This document shows, in pieces, positions 56,459 through 64,000 of a stretch of 64,000 bases of DNA. Source of the DNA: Streptomyces lavendulae subsp. lavendulae. GTDB lineage: Bacteria; Actinomycetota; Actinomycetes; Streptomycetales; Streptomycetaceae. The notes beneath the pieces are model-generated. The model did not search any database. It saw only the letters and a list, made by a program, of their open reading frames with translations, and was not told the origin of the DNA. Made by a program: the position numbers and the translations under genes. The stretch's first letter is position 1. Every line of letters begins with the position of its first letter. The stretch spans positions 4,898,001 through 4,962,000 of the forward strand of contig NZ_CP024985.1 in NCBI RefSeq assembly GCF_002803845.1, in the 5' to 3' direction.

Positions 56459-58072
56459 ATGCACGCGTTCGCCAACCATGTGCCCGCTGTTCTGCTCAGA
56501 CTCGATCGGAATCCGTTCCACCACGGAACCCTCGGCGCCGTCAGATCCCTTGGGCGCAAGGGCGTGGAGGTCCATGCCGTCGTCGAATCCGGGGGAGGTC
56601 CCATGGGGCGTTCGCGGTACCTGCGCGCCACCCACCCCGGTCCCGACGGGGGGCTCGACCCCGAGGCGCCCGAGGCGCTGCTGGAGTGCCTGACCGCGGT
56701 GTCCGAGCGGATCGGGCGGCCGGCGGTGCTCGTCGCCATGGACGACCTGAGCGCCATCGCGGTCTCCCGGGTCGCCCCGATGCTGACGGACCGTTTCCGG
56801 ATCCCCCATCAGCCCGACAACCTGCCCGCACGCGTCGCCGACAAGGCGGAGCTGTCGCGGCTCTGCGCCCGCTGGGACGTCCCGCACCCGGAGACGGTGA
56901 TCCCGGCGAGCGGGGCCGAGGCGGCCGAGGCCGCCTGGCGGCTCGGCCTGCCGGTGGTGGCCAAGTGGAGCCGGCCGTGGCTGCTGCCCGCCGCCGCCGG
57001 ACTGCGCAGCACCACCTTGGTGCACGGCGTCGCGGAGGTGCGGCGGCTGTACGAACGCTCCGCGGAGGCCGGGAGCCGCCTGCTGCTCCAGCGGTTCCTG
57101 CCCGCCGGCCCCGACACCGACTGGTTCTTCCACGGGGCCTTCGCCCGGGGCGGGCGCCCGCTGCTCGCCGGGTCGGGCCGCAAGGAGCTGTCCTGGCCGG
57201 TGCGGACGGGGCTCACGGCGGTCGGGCGGTGGCTGCCGGACCCGGCCGTGGAGGAGTCGGGGCTGCGGCTCGCCGAACGGCTCGGCTACCAGGGGATCCT
57301 GGACCTCGACTTCCGGTGCGACGAGCGGGGCACCTTCCGGCTGGTGGACTTCAACCCGCGGCCCGGGGCGCAGTTCCGGCTGTTCACGGACGACCGCGGG
57401 CTGGACGTGGTCCAGGCGATGTACCTGGATCTGACGGGGCAACGGGTGCCGGAGCCGGTGGGCGGGCCCGGCCGGGTGTTCGTCGCCGAGAACTACGCGC
57501 TGCTCGCGGCGGTACGCGGCCGCCGCCTGCCCACGGCGACGGCCGCACGCTCCGTCGACACCGCTGCCGGGGCCGCTGGCGGGCTCGCTGCCGGGCCCGG
57601 GGCCGGGCGGGACGCGGTGCCCGGGGGTGCCGGGGCCGCCCGGGTGCCCGGTCCCGTACCGCCCCGCGAGGAACGGCGTGCGGCGGAGGCGGGTCCCGTC
57701 CTGCCCGCCGGGCGGCGCCCGGAGCCGGGCCCGCCGCCCGCCGCCGGTCCGGCCGACGGGGCCCGGGGCCCCCTCGCCGGGCGGCGCCCCGGGCCGGTGC
57801 GGGCGGCACCCTCGCGGGAGCGGCGGGGCCGCGTGGAGGCGGCCTGGTTCGCCCCCGACGACCTCGGGCCGTTCCTGGCGATGCTCGGGGCCTTCCTGGG
57901 CCGCGGCCTCGGCAAGGGGGCCCGAGCTCTGCGCGGCGTACCCGAACAGGGGCGCCGGGGGGCCCGCGCCGTGCGGGCCCCCCGGCAGCGCGGGGGCGAA
58001 CGGCCCGGGCCCCCGGCCCGCCGGACCCCACCGGAGGCCCCGGCGGAGCCGGACGAACTGGTCACCCGGTAA
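56459..58072 (+). CDS. ATP-grasp enzyme
   Basis: A 537-residue ATP-grasp protein (carboxylate-amine ligase type). The N-terminal region has HVPAVLLRLDRNPFHHGTLGAVR; the ATP-grasp core spans about 110-340, with LPVVAKWSRPW, LLLQRFLPAGPDTDWFFHG and the metal-binding end LDLDFRCDERGTFRLVDFNPRPGAQ. The C-terminal 150 residues are Ala/Gly/Pro/Arg-rich and disordered apart from a short segment (AWFAPDDLGPFLAMLGAFLGRG). I start at ATG 56459; the GTG at 56441 also lacks a clear binding site. It likely joins an amino acid or similar group to a carboxylate of the glycan or its precursor. Confidence 0.82.
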   Translation: MHAFANHVPAVLLRLDRNPFHHGTLGAVRSLGRKGVEVHAVVESGGGPMGRSRYLRATHPGPDGGLDPEAPEALLECLTAVSERIGRPAVLVAMDDLSAIAVSRVAPMLTDRFRIPHQPDNLPARVADKAELSRLCARWDVPHPETVIPASGAEAAEAAWRLGLPVVAKWSRPWLLPAAAGLRSTTLVHGVAEVRRLYERSAEAGSRLLLQRFLPAGPDTDWFFHGAFARGGRPLLAGSGRKELSWPVRTGLTAVGRWLPDPAVEESGLRLAERLGYQGILDLDFRCDERGTFRLVDFNPRPGAQFRLFTDDRGLDVVQAMYLDLTGQRVPEPVGGPGRVFVAENYALLAAVRGRRLPTATAARSVDTAAGAAGGLAAGPGAGRDAVPGGAGAARVPGPVPPREERRAAEAGPVLPAGRRPEPGPPPAAGPADGARGPLAGRRPGPVRAAPSRERRGRVEAAWFAPDDLGPFLAMLGAFLGRGLGKGARALRGVPEQGRRGARAVRAPRQRGGERPGPPARRTPPEAPAEPDELVTR

Positions 58073-58094
58073 CCGAGGAGCTGGAGGAACGGCC

Positions 58095-59384
58095 GTGAGG
58101 CGGATGGACGATCTCGTGGTGATCGGCGCGGGCCCGTACGGGCTGTCGATCGCCGCGCACGCGGCTGCGGCCGGGCTCGGGGTGCGCGTGGTGGGACGGC
58201 CCATGGCCTCCTGGCGGGACCACATGCCCGAGGGCATGTACCTCAAGTCGGAGCCCTGGTCCTCCAACCTCTCCGCGCCCGGCGGCCGTCACACCCTCGC
58301 CGAGTACTGCGCCACCCGCGGGCTCGCGGCGGAACACGGCAGCCCGCTGCCCATCGCCACCTTCAGCGCGTACGGGCTCTGGTTCGCCCGCCACGCCGGG
58401 CTGCCCGAGGTGGAGGAGGACACCGTCACCGAGGTCGCCCCGCACGGCGACGGCTTCCTCGTCCGCACCGCCGGCGGCCCGCCCCGCCCGGCCCGCACCG
58501 TGGCCGTGGCGGTCGGGGTGATGCCCTTCACCCGGTACCCGGACGCCCTGCGCGACCTGCCCCCCGGCCACTGCTCGCACAGCACCGGCCACAGCGACCT
58601 GACCCGCTTCGCCGGGCGGGAGGTGGCCGTCCTCGGCGCCGGGCAGGCCGCCCTGGAGACCGCCGCGCTCCTCGCGGAGGCCGGCGCCCGGCCCTGCCTG
58701 GTGGCCCGGCGGTCCCGGCTGAACTGGAACACCGTCCCGCAGCCCCTGGACCGGCCCCTGCTCCGCGCCCTGCGCGACCCCCACAGCGGCCTCGGCACCG
58801 GCTGGCGCAGCTGGGTGTGGTCGGAGCTGCCCTGGGCGGTACGGCGGCTGCCCGCCCCGACCCGGGAGCGGATCGCCGCCACCGCTCTGGGGCCCGCCGG
58901 GGCCTGGTGGCTGCGGGACCGCTTCGAACGGCGGGTGCCGACGCTGCTGGGACACCGGCTCCACCGGGCGGTGCCCGTGGCCGGCGGCCGGACCCGGCTC
59001 GGGCTGACCACGGCGGCCGGGGAGTCCGTCGTACTCGACACCGCGCACGTCATCGCCGCCACCGGCTTCGCCCCCGACCTGGCCCGGCTGGAACTCCTCG
59101 ACGCGGGACTGCGCGCGGCCCTGGCGACCGTGGGCGACGGCGGCACCCCCGAGCTGAGCCCCGGGTTCGAGTCCTCCTGGCCCGGACTGTTCTTCGCGGG
59201 GCTGCTGACCGCTCCCTCGTTCGGACCTTCCATGCGATTCGTACACGGCGCGGGCTTCACGGCGGGGAGACTGGTGAAGGGAGTCCTGGGCCGCCTCGGC
59301 GCCCGGGGCCCGCTCACCGGCACCACCGACGGCGCCGGCCCGCACCGGGCCGCCGCCGCGCATCCGAAAACGTATCTACGCTGA
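58095..59384 (+). CDS. FAD-dependent oxidoreductase (flavin monooxygenase-like)
   Basis: A 429-residue two-nucleotide-fold flavoprotein. The FAD site is LVVIGAGPYGLSIAAHA, the second Rossmann site is VAVLGAGQAALETAALL, and VIAATGFAPDLARL fits the late ATG motif. The family includes lysine/ornithine N-hydroxylases and flavin monooxygenases. The GTG at 58095 follows GGAGG by seven bases. It is 22 bases from the ATP-grasp gene, so the two are co-transcribed. The substrate is unknown. Confidence 0.85.
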   Translation: MRRMDDLVVIGAGPYGLSIAAHAAAAGLGVRVVGRPMASWRDHMPEGMYLKSEPWSSNLSAPGGRHTLAEYCATRGLAAEHGSPLPIATFSAYGLWFARHAGLPEVEEDTVTEVAPHGDGFLVRTAGGPPRPARTVAVAVGVMPFTRYPDALRDLPPGHCSHSTGHSDLTRFAGREVAVLGAGQAALETAALLAEAGARPCLVARRSRLNWNTVPQPLDRPLLRALRDPHSGLGTGWRSWVWSELPWAVRRLPAPTRERIAATALGPAGAWWLRDRFERRVPTLLGHRLHRAVPVAGGRTRLGLTTAAGESVVLDTAHVIAATGFAPDLARLELLDAGLRAALATVGDGGTPELSPGFESSWPGLFFAGLLTAPSFGPSMRFVHGAGFTAGRLVKGVLGRLGARGPLTGTTDGAGPHRAAAAHPKTYLR

Positions 59385-59408
59385 GATCCACCGGAGAGGG
59401 GTCCCGCG

Positions 59409-59705
59409 ATGGGCGCGGAGCGAGCACAGGGCGGCCGTGGCTGGGTGCGCATCCCCGCCAGCCGCGGGGAACACCCCCCGGCCACGGCCGCCCCCGGCAC
59501 ACCGTACGGCCGGCGGGGGTCCGCCGGCGGCCGGCCACCGGGCCCCTCCGGCCCCGGTCCCTCGGGGAGCTTCGCCCCCGCCGATCAGGCCGCCATCTAC
59601 CTCGCCCTCCTCAAGCGCTGGCGGGAGGCCGGACGCACCCTCCCGGGGCATCCTGACGAGGAGTGGGAGCGGCTCATCTCCCAGCCGTGCTGGCCAGGCC
59701 GTTAG
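59409..59705 (+). CDS. Small hypothetical protein upstream of the SpoIIE-type phosphatase
   Basis: A 98-residue protein: a disordered Gly/Pro/Arg-rich half followed by a helical part (PADQAAIYLALLKRWREAGRTLPG) and DEEWERLISQPCWPG. GGAGAGGGG precedes the ATG. The phosphatase gene starts 13 bases after its stop, so the two form an operon, and this protein may be a partner of the phosphatase; that is inference. No family recognised. Confidence 0.7.
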   Translation: MGAERAQGGRGWVRIPASRGEHPPATAAPGTPYGRRGSAGGRPPGPSGPGPSGSFAPADQAAIYLALLKRWREAGRTLPGHPDEEWERLISQPCWPGR

Positions 59706-59717
59706 GTGGTGTGACTC

Positions 59718-61808
59718 GTGGCAGCGGCGGAGCGTGACAGACCCGGGCGGGGCGGCGCCCCCGGCCCGCTGACCGGGCCCGGGGAACGGCTCGCCCTCAA
59801 CGGCATGGGCAGCTTCGAATGGGAACTCGACGCCGGAACCGTCGCCATCGACGAGGCCGGCCTGGCCGTCTTCGACCTGGAGCCGCACGAGTTCGACCAC
59901 ACCCCCGAGGGCCTCGGGCTGCGGATCCCCGCCGACGACTCGGCGCGGCTCCAGGACACCGTCGTCGGCGTCCTGGACGGCGGCGGCGAGACCTACGGCT
60001 CGTACTTCACGGTCCGCCGCCGCGACGGCCGCGACCAGTGGACCCACATCCAGGGCCGGGTGCTGCGCGACCCCGACGGGCAGCCGCTGCGCATCGTCGC
60101 GATCGTGCGCGACGCCACCGCCGAGCTCGCCCACGCCACCGTGCTGCGCAAGCTGGAGAACGCCCGCATCCAGCAGGCCGCCATCGTGCAGCGCACCACC
60201 GACGCCCTCTCGCGCGCCGTCACCGTCGACGACGTCACGGCCGCCCTGACCGGCGCGGGCGCCCTGGAACGGCTCGGCGCCGACGGGCTCGCGCTGGGCC
60301 TCGTCGAGAACGGCACCATCAAGATCATCGCGCTGAGCGGGGAGTCCCTGGAGATCCTCAGCGAACGCAGGTTCACCCGTCTGGACGGATCACTGCCGCT
60401 GTCACAGGCCGTGCTCACCAGGCAGGCACGTTTCGTCACCTCGCTCACCGACCTGGCCGCCGAGTTCCCGCTGCTCGCCGACTACCTCAACCGGATCCGC
60501 TACGACGCCGCCGCCTACCTCCCGCTGATCGCCCAGGCCAAGGCCATCGGCGGACTCGTGCTCTTCTACCGGCGGCGCAGCGAGTTCAGCCCGGAGGAAC
60601 AGAACCTCTGCCTCGGCCTCGCCGGCATCGTCGCCCAGTCCCTGCAGCGGGCCCTGCTCTTCGACCAGGAACGCGAGTTCGCCACCGGCCTCCAGGCCGC
60701 CATGCTGCCCCGCCGGATCCCCGACATCACCGGCGGCGAGATCGCCGTGCGCTACCACTCGGCCTGGAGCGGACGCGAGGTCGGCGGCGACTGGTACGAC
60801 GTGATCTCCCTGCCCCGCGACCGGGTCGGCATCGTCGTCGGCGACGTCCAGGGCCACGACACCCACGCCGCCGCCATCATGGGCCAGCTGCGCATCGCCC
60901 TGCGCGCCTACGCCGGCGAAGGGCACTCGCCCTCCACCGTCCTGGCCCGCGCCTCCCGCTTCCTCGCCGAACTCGACACCGAACGCTTCGCCACCTGCAT
61001 GTACGCGCAGGTGGACCTGGAAACCGGAGGCGTACGGGCGGCCCGCGCCGGCCACCTCGGCCCGCTCATCCGGCACACCGACGGCCGCACCGGCTGGCCC
61101 AACGTACGCGGCGGCCTGCCACTGGGACTGGCCACCGCCTTCGAACAGGAGGAGTTCCCCGAGACCCGCCTGGACCTGGTGCCCGGCGAGACCCTCGTCC
61201 TGTGCACCGACGGACTCGTCGAGGAACCCGGCACCGCCATCACCCAGGGCATGGAAGCCCTCGCCCACGCCGTGCGCAGCGGCCCCCAGGACCCCGGAGC
61301 CCTCGCCGACCACCTCTCCGACCGGCTCTGGGAACGCTGGGGCTCCGGCGACGACGTCGCCCTGCTCGTGCTGCGCCGCGCCCCCGACCCCGGCACCCAC
61401 CGGGCCCCGCGCATCCACCAGTACGTCCACCAGGCCGACCCGGAGGGGCTCTCCGAGGCCCGCTACGCCCTGCGGCAGGCCCTGCGCGACTGGGGCATGG
61501 CCGAGCTGGCCGACGACGTCGAGCTGGCGGCGGGGGAGCTGCTGGTCAACGCCCTCCTGCACACCGACGGCGGGGCCGTGCTGACCATGGAGGTGCTGCC
61601 CGAACCCGTGCGGCGGATCCGGCTGTGGGTCAAGGACCGCTCCAGCGTCTGGCCGCGCCGGCGCACCCCGGGCGAGGCCGCCACCACGGGGCGCGGGCTG
61701 CTGCTGGTCGACGCCCTGGCCACGCACTGGGGCGTGGAGTCCCGGGGCGACGGGAAGGCCGTCTGGTGCGAGTTCGACGCCCGCCGCGCCCCGCGCGGCA
61801 CCGCGTGA
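59718..61808 (+). CDS. PAS-GAF-SpoIIE phosphatase-HATPase sensor
   Basis: A 696-residue cytoplasmic regulator. A PAS domain (about 30-135), a GAF domain (about 150-315), a PP2C/SpoIIE phosphatase (about 335-553) with metal ligands in GGDWYDV, GDVQGHD, CTDGLVE and GDDVALL, and a HATPase anti-sigma-type kinase domain (about 575-690) come in order. Such proteins control anti-sigma and anti-anti-sigma factors by phosphorylating and dephosphorylating them. The combination in one chain allows both reactions. Start GTG with AGGTGG upstream. Confidence 0.92.
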   Translation: MAAAERDRPGRGGAPGPLTGPGERLALNGMGSFEWELDAGTVAIDEAGLAVFDLEPHEFDHTPEGLGLRIPADDSARLQDTVVGVLDGGGETYGSYFTVRRRDGRDQWTHIQGRVLRDPDGQPLRIVAIVRDATAELAHATVLRKLENARIQQAAIVQRTTDALSRAVTVDDVTAALTGAGALERLGADGLALGLVENGTIKIIALSGESLEILSERRFTRLDGSLPLSQAVLTRQARFVTSLTDLAAEFPLLADYLNRIRYDAAAYLPLIAQAKAIGGLVLFYRRRSEFSPEEQNLCLGLAGIVAQSLQRALLFDQEREFATGLQAAMLPRRIPDITGGEIAVRYHSAWSGREVGGDWYDVISLPRDRVGIVVGDVQGHDTHAAAIMGQLRIALRAYAGEGHSPSTVLARASRFLAELDTERFATCMYAQVDLETGGVRAARAGHLGPLIRHTDGRTGWPNVRGGLPLGLATAFEQEEFPETRLDLVPGETLVLCTDGLVEEPGTAITQGMEALAHAVRSGPQDPGALADHLSDRLWERWGSGDDVALLVLRRAPDPGTHRAPRIHQYVHQADPEGLSEARYALRQALRDWGMAELADDVELAAGELLVNALLHTDGGAVLTMEVLPEPVRRIRLWVKDRSSVWPRRRTPGEAATTGRGLLLVDALATHWGVESRGDGKAVWCEFDARRAPRGTA

Positions 61809-61893
61809 GCGGAGGGCCGCTCCGGGTTGTGGGGTACCGGGTGCGGGGTGATGATGCGCCCATGGAACGGAAGGTTTTGTCTCGGGCCGTGCC

Positions 61894-62061
61894 GTGCGCC
61901 GCCTGAGCAGGGGCGCCGTCACGGGCCTCCTGGCGGTGCTGCTGCTCGTGGCCGGGGTGCCGAAGGTCGTGGACTGGACGACGGGACGGCCCCACGCGGA
62001 CCCCGGGTGCCAGACGGTCGCGTTCATGTCGATGACGGGCGTCGCGCCCGAATGCCACTGA
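61894..62061 (+). CDS. Small single-span membrane protein
   Basis: A 55-residue protein found by reading the gap: VRRLSRGAVTGLLAVLLLVAG has a basic start and one span, and the external part has two cysteines (PGCQTVAFMS and PECH at the end). The start is GTG with no good Shine-Dalgarno, so the call rests on the signal-like N-terminus and composition. Function unknown. Confidence 0.5.
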   Translation: MRRLSRGAVTGLLAVLLLVAGVPKVVDWTTGRPHADPGCQTVAFMSMTGVAPECH

Positions 62062-62166
62062 CCCGCCACCGCCGTCACACCACTGCCCTCATGCCCCTCA
62101 GCGGGGGCGCCGCCCGGCCGCCCGGCCGCCCGGCGACCGGCCGGACAGCCGACGCGCGCGCGGGCC

Positions 62167-62607
62167 TCAGCGCTGCTCGTGGATCTCGATGTCCCGGCTG
62201 TCCGCGGCGACCGTGTCGACCGCCCTCGGCATCAGGCCGTGCAGGTGCACCTCCTGGAGCTCCACCGTCGCCACCGCACGGCCCGGGTGCAGGCCCGCGC
62301 CGTACTGCGGCGCCCGTACCTTCCACTCGTGCGCCGCGCCGTCGCAGACGGCACCGGTCCCGATGCTGAGCCTGCCCGAGTCCTTCTGGGCGACGGTCAC
62401 CCTGATCTGCGTCGCCCCGCCGGGGGACGCGGTCTCGCACCGGTAGGCCCCGTGAAGGGTGATCGCACCGTCCCGGGCGATCTCCGCGTCCGCGCCGACG
62501 ACGACGGCCTGCTGATAGACGGTGGCGGCGGCGGGCGCGGCGAACAAAGCGGTGGCGGCCAGTGCGGAGAAGGCGGAGAAGGCCATTCGGCGGGCAGGCG
62601 TACGCAT
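62167..62607 (-). CDS. Secreted DUF6299-like protein
   Basis: A 146-residue exported protein: signal peptide (MAFSAFSALAATALFAAPAAATV), then a beta-rich domain with two cysteines (YRCETASPGG and AVCDGAAHEWKV) resembling the family I recall as DUF6299. GGAGGAAGA precedes the ATG at 62605-62607. It is divergent from the lipoprotein gene at 62779. Function is unknown. Confidence 0.8.
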   Translation of the reverse strand: MRTPARRMAFSAFSALAATALFAAPAAATVYQQAVVVGADAEIARDGAITLHGAYRCETASPGGATQIRVTVAQKDSGRLSIGTGAVCDGAAHEWKVRAPQYGAGLHPGRAVATVELQEVHLHGLMPRAVDTVAADSRDIEIHEQR

Positions 62608-62778
62608 TCTTCCTCCAGGGGGGAGTGGATGACGGGAATCCGCCGGAACGCATTGTGCTGGCAGTCGGCGGGCAAACGCGCACCGCATACCCGTGTCGGT
62701 GTGTGCAATTGCCCGCTCGGGCGCGTGAGACTGGCCGAAATACATCTCCGCACCGAAGATCCCCGAAGGGGTCCCCGT

Positions 62779-63390
62779 ATGCGCCAGCCCGCTTCCGTCC
62801 TCGCCGCCGCCACCCTCCTGCCCGTCCTGCTGCTCGGCGCCACCGCCTGCCAGAGCGCCCCCGAGGGCGCCGCGCTCGCCCCCGCCGCCGCACCCGCCGT
62901 CCCGGTCGACGACGGGGCGCCCGGCACCGACGAGGAGCCCGGCGCGCCGGCCCGCGGCGCCGAGGGGGCCGCCGCGAAGGACGCCCATGTGGGTGACTCC
63001 GTACGGGTGCAGGGCAAGGAGGTGGGGCGACACCTCCAGGCCGTGCTCGCCGCCTACGTGGACCCCGCGCTCAGCGTGGAGCCGAACTACGGGCCCCCCG
63101 CCGGGAAGCGCTGGGCCGCCGCCTCCATGTCGTTCGTCAACGTCGGCGGAGCCTCGTACGGGCCCCTCGGGCGCATGTGGGCGTACGACAGCGCGGGAAA
63201 GCGCTACCCCATCGTGCGCACCGGTGAACTGACCACCGGCAAACCACTCGTCTTCGATTCCCTCGCGGTCGGTGAGCGGGCCGAGGGATGGGTGGTGTTC
63301 GAAATTCCGGAAAACACGCGCATTGTGCGGCTGCAGTATGAGGACGCGAACATGCGGGCGAATTCCGGAGGGGGTTTCTGGTCGGTCTAG
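62779..63390 (+). CDS. Lipoprotein with DUF4352-like domain
   Basis: A 203-residue lipoprotein. The lipobox is LLGATAC (Cys24). After an Ala/Pro/Glu-rich linker of about 45 residues comes an immunoglobulin-like DUF4352-type domain (WAAASMSFVNVGGASYGPL, then LAVGERAEGWVVFEIPENTRI). It is likely anchored to the outer membrane face. GAAGGGG precedes the ATG. Function is unknown. Confidence 0.85.
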   Translation: MRQPASVLAAATLLPVLLLGATACQSAPEGAALAPAAAPAVPVDDGAPGTDEEPGAPARGAEGAAAKDAHVGDSVRVQGKEVGRHLQAVLAAYVDPALSVEPNYGPPAGKRWAAASMSFVNVGGASYGPLGRMWAYDSAGKRYPIVRTGELTTGKPLVFDSLAVGERAEGWVVFEIPENTRIVRLQYEDANMRANSGGGFWSV

Positions 63391-63447
63391 CCCGCCCGGG
63401 TGAAAGGCCGTGAAAGGGCCGGGTTCCAGAGCACTAAGGTGCGGCGC

Positions 63448-63942
63448 ATGACTTCAACGCAAGCCGAAATCGACCGGTCCCAGCTCGGCACCCTTTCCGT
63501 GCTCGCCTGGATCGGTGACCCCTCCGAAGGGCACGACATCCCGTACCTCCTCGCCTACACCCTCGGCGACGGCCCGCAGGGCCGGGAGGCGGGCGAGAGG
63601 GCCGCGCGCGGATTGCTGGAGGAGATCGGCCTGCCCATCGGCGACGTGGTCATGGACGGCACCCGCAGTCCGCGCACCTTCGCCGTGCAGATCCTCCTCG
63701 CGGGCAACCAGGTCGCCCTGACCCTGCCCGGCCTGAACGCGACCTGCACCGCCCCCGACGAGTGGGTCGCCGCGGCCGTCGAGAGCGGCCAGGCGTACTT
63801 CCTGTTCGCCACGCGCGCCTGGCCCGAGGCCGTCCCCGGCAAGCCGGTCACCCCCGAGCTCCTGCAGGCCTTCGCCGGCGACGAGGAAGTGCTGACCAGC
63901 AGCGCCCACTGCGTCCTGACGGTGCAGAGCCTCCAGCAGTAG
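63448..63942 (+). CDS. DUF5949 family protein
   Basis: A 164-residue cytoplasmic protein resembling DUF5949, a streptomycete family: LGTLSVLAWIGDPSEGHDIPYLLAYTLGDGP, GNQVALTLPGLNATCTAPDEWV, and FAGDEEVLTSSAHCVLTVQSL near the end. The ATG at 63448 follows AAGGTGC; a frame from 63400 is longer without support. Function is unknown. Confidence 0.83.
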   Translation: MTSTQAEIDRSQLGTLSVLAWIGDPSEGHDIPYLLAYTLGDGPQGREAGERAARGLLEEIGLPIGDVVMDGTRSPRTFAVQILLAGNQVALTLPGLNATCTAPDEWVAAAVESGQAYFLFATRAWPEAVPGKPVTPELLQAFAGDEEVLTSSAHCVLTVQSLQQ

Positions 63943-64000
63943 ACGGGGCCGCGCTCCGGCCGCCGGGCTCCCAGCCCGCCCGGTGGCCGGTCCCCCCCCC

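Noticed and set aside
63992..64000. A terminal run of nine C
   Set aside because: It is at the window edge, so its context cannot be judged and it may be a sequencing or assembly effect.

Overview
The base composition (very high G+C, third codon position almost always G or C), frequent GTG starts, purine-rich ribosome binding sites, a rodlin/chaplin cluster, an hrdD-type sigma factor and several DUF families typical of streptomycetes point to a Streptomyces chromosome (or a very close relative). Nothing marks the window as plasmid or phage: I see no transposase, integrase or CRISPR array. The window carries about 55 protein genes and one tRNA.

Layout. 1-11.4 kb: lipid and ester metabolism, with two paralogous long-chain acyl-CoA ligases, a secreted tripeptidyl-aminopeptidase-like hydrolase, a secreted lipase, an AraC-type regulator, a PLP aminotransferase and an EthD-like protein. 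11.5-19.2 kb: a DUF397/XRE regulatory pair with a strong dyad upstream of the XRE gene, a GPP34 protein, a DD-carboxypeptidase with a long repetitive intracellular tail, and a polytopic GT-C-like membrane protein. 19.2-22.3 kb: an unassigned two-gene operon (a large ParB-like protein plus a small protein) beside a tRNA-Arg(CCT) gene. 22.3-26.9 kb: nucleoside deaminase, a gene-poor kilobase, endonuclease/exonuclease/phosphatase-fold protein, RidA and a secreted M6 metalloprotease. 26.9-30.5 kb: divergent control region with a Crp-type box and two identical dyads, TetR regulator, DHA2 efflux pump, DODA-type dioxygenase. 30.5-38.2 kb: hrdD with a SigR-type promoter, WYL regulator and divergent DHA2 pump, fruR-fruK without fruA, DUF6227 protein, VKOR protein.

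38.3-43.2 kb is an aerial-surface module: two rodlins flank two short chaplins, one large cell-wall-sorted chaplin of unusual architecture, and two small secreted proteins. Directly next to it, 43.2-59.4 kb is an extracellular polysaccharide locus of Wzx/Wzy type: a secreted DUF3344-like protein, GT4 glycosyltransferase, initiating sugar phosphate transferase, O-antigen-ligase-like polymerase, MurJ-like flippase with a collagen-like N-terminus, polysaccharide deacetylase, second GT4, Wzz-like protein, FemAB/CelD-like acetyltransferase, GH26-like secreted glycosidase, ATP-grasp enzyme and flavin oxidoreductase. Many of these genes overlap by ATGA or GTGA, so they are probably co-translated. The juxtaposition suggests, by inference only, a dedicated surface glycan made alongside the rodlet layer. 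The window ends with a PAS-GAF-SpoIIE-HATPase phosphatase and several small secreted or hypothetical proteins.

The most interesting candidates for undescribed biology are the chaplin-linked polysaccharide locus with its collagen-like flippase and GH26-like enzyme, the ParB-like pair beside the tRNA, and the single-domain sortase-type chaplin.
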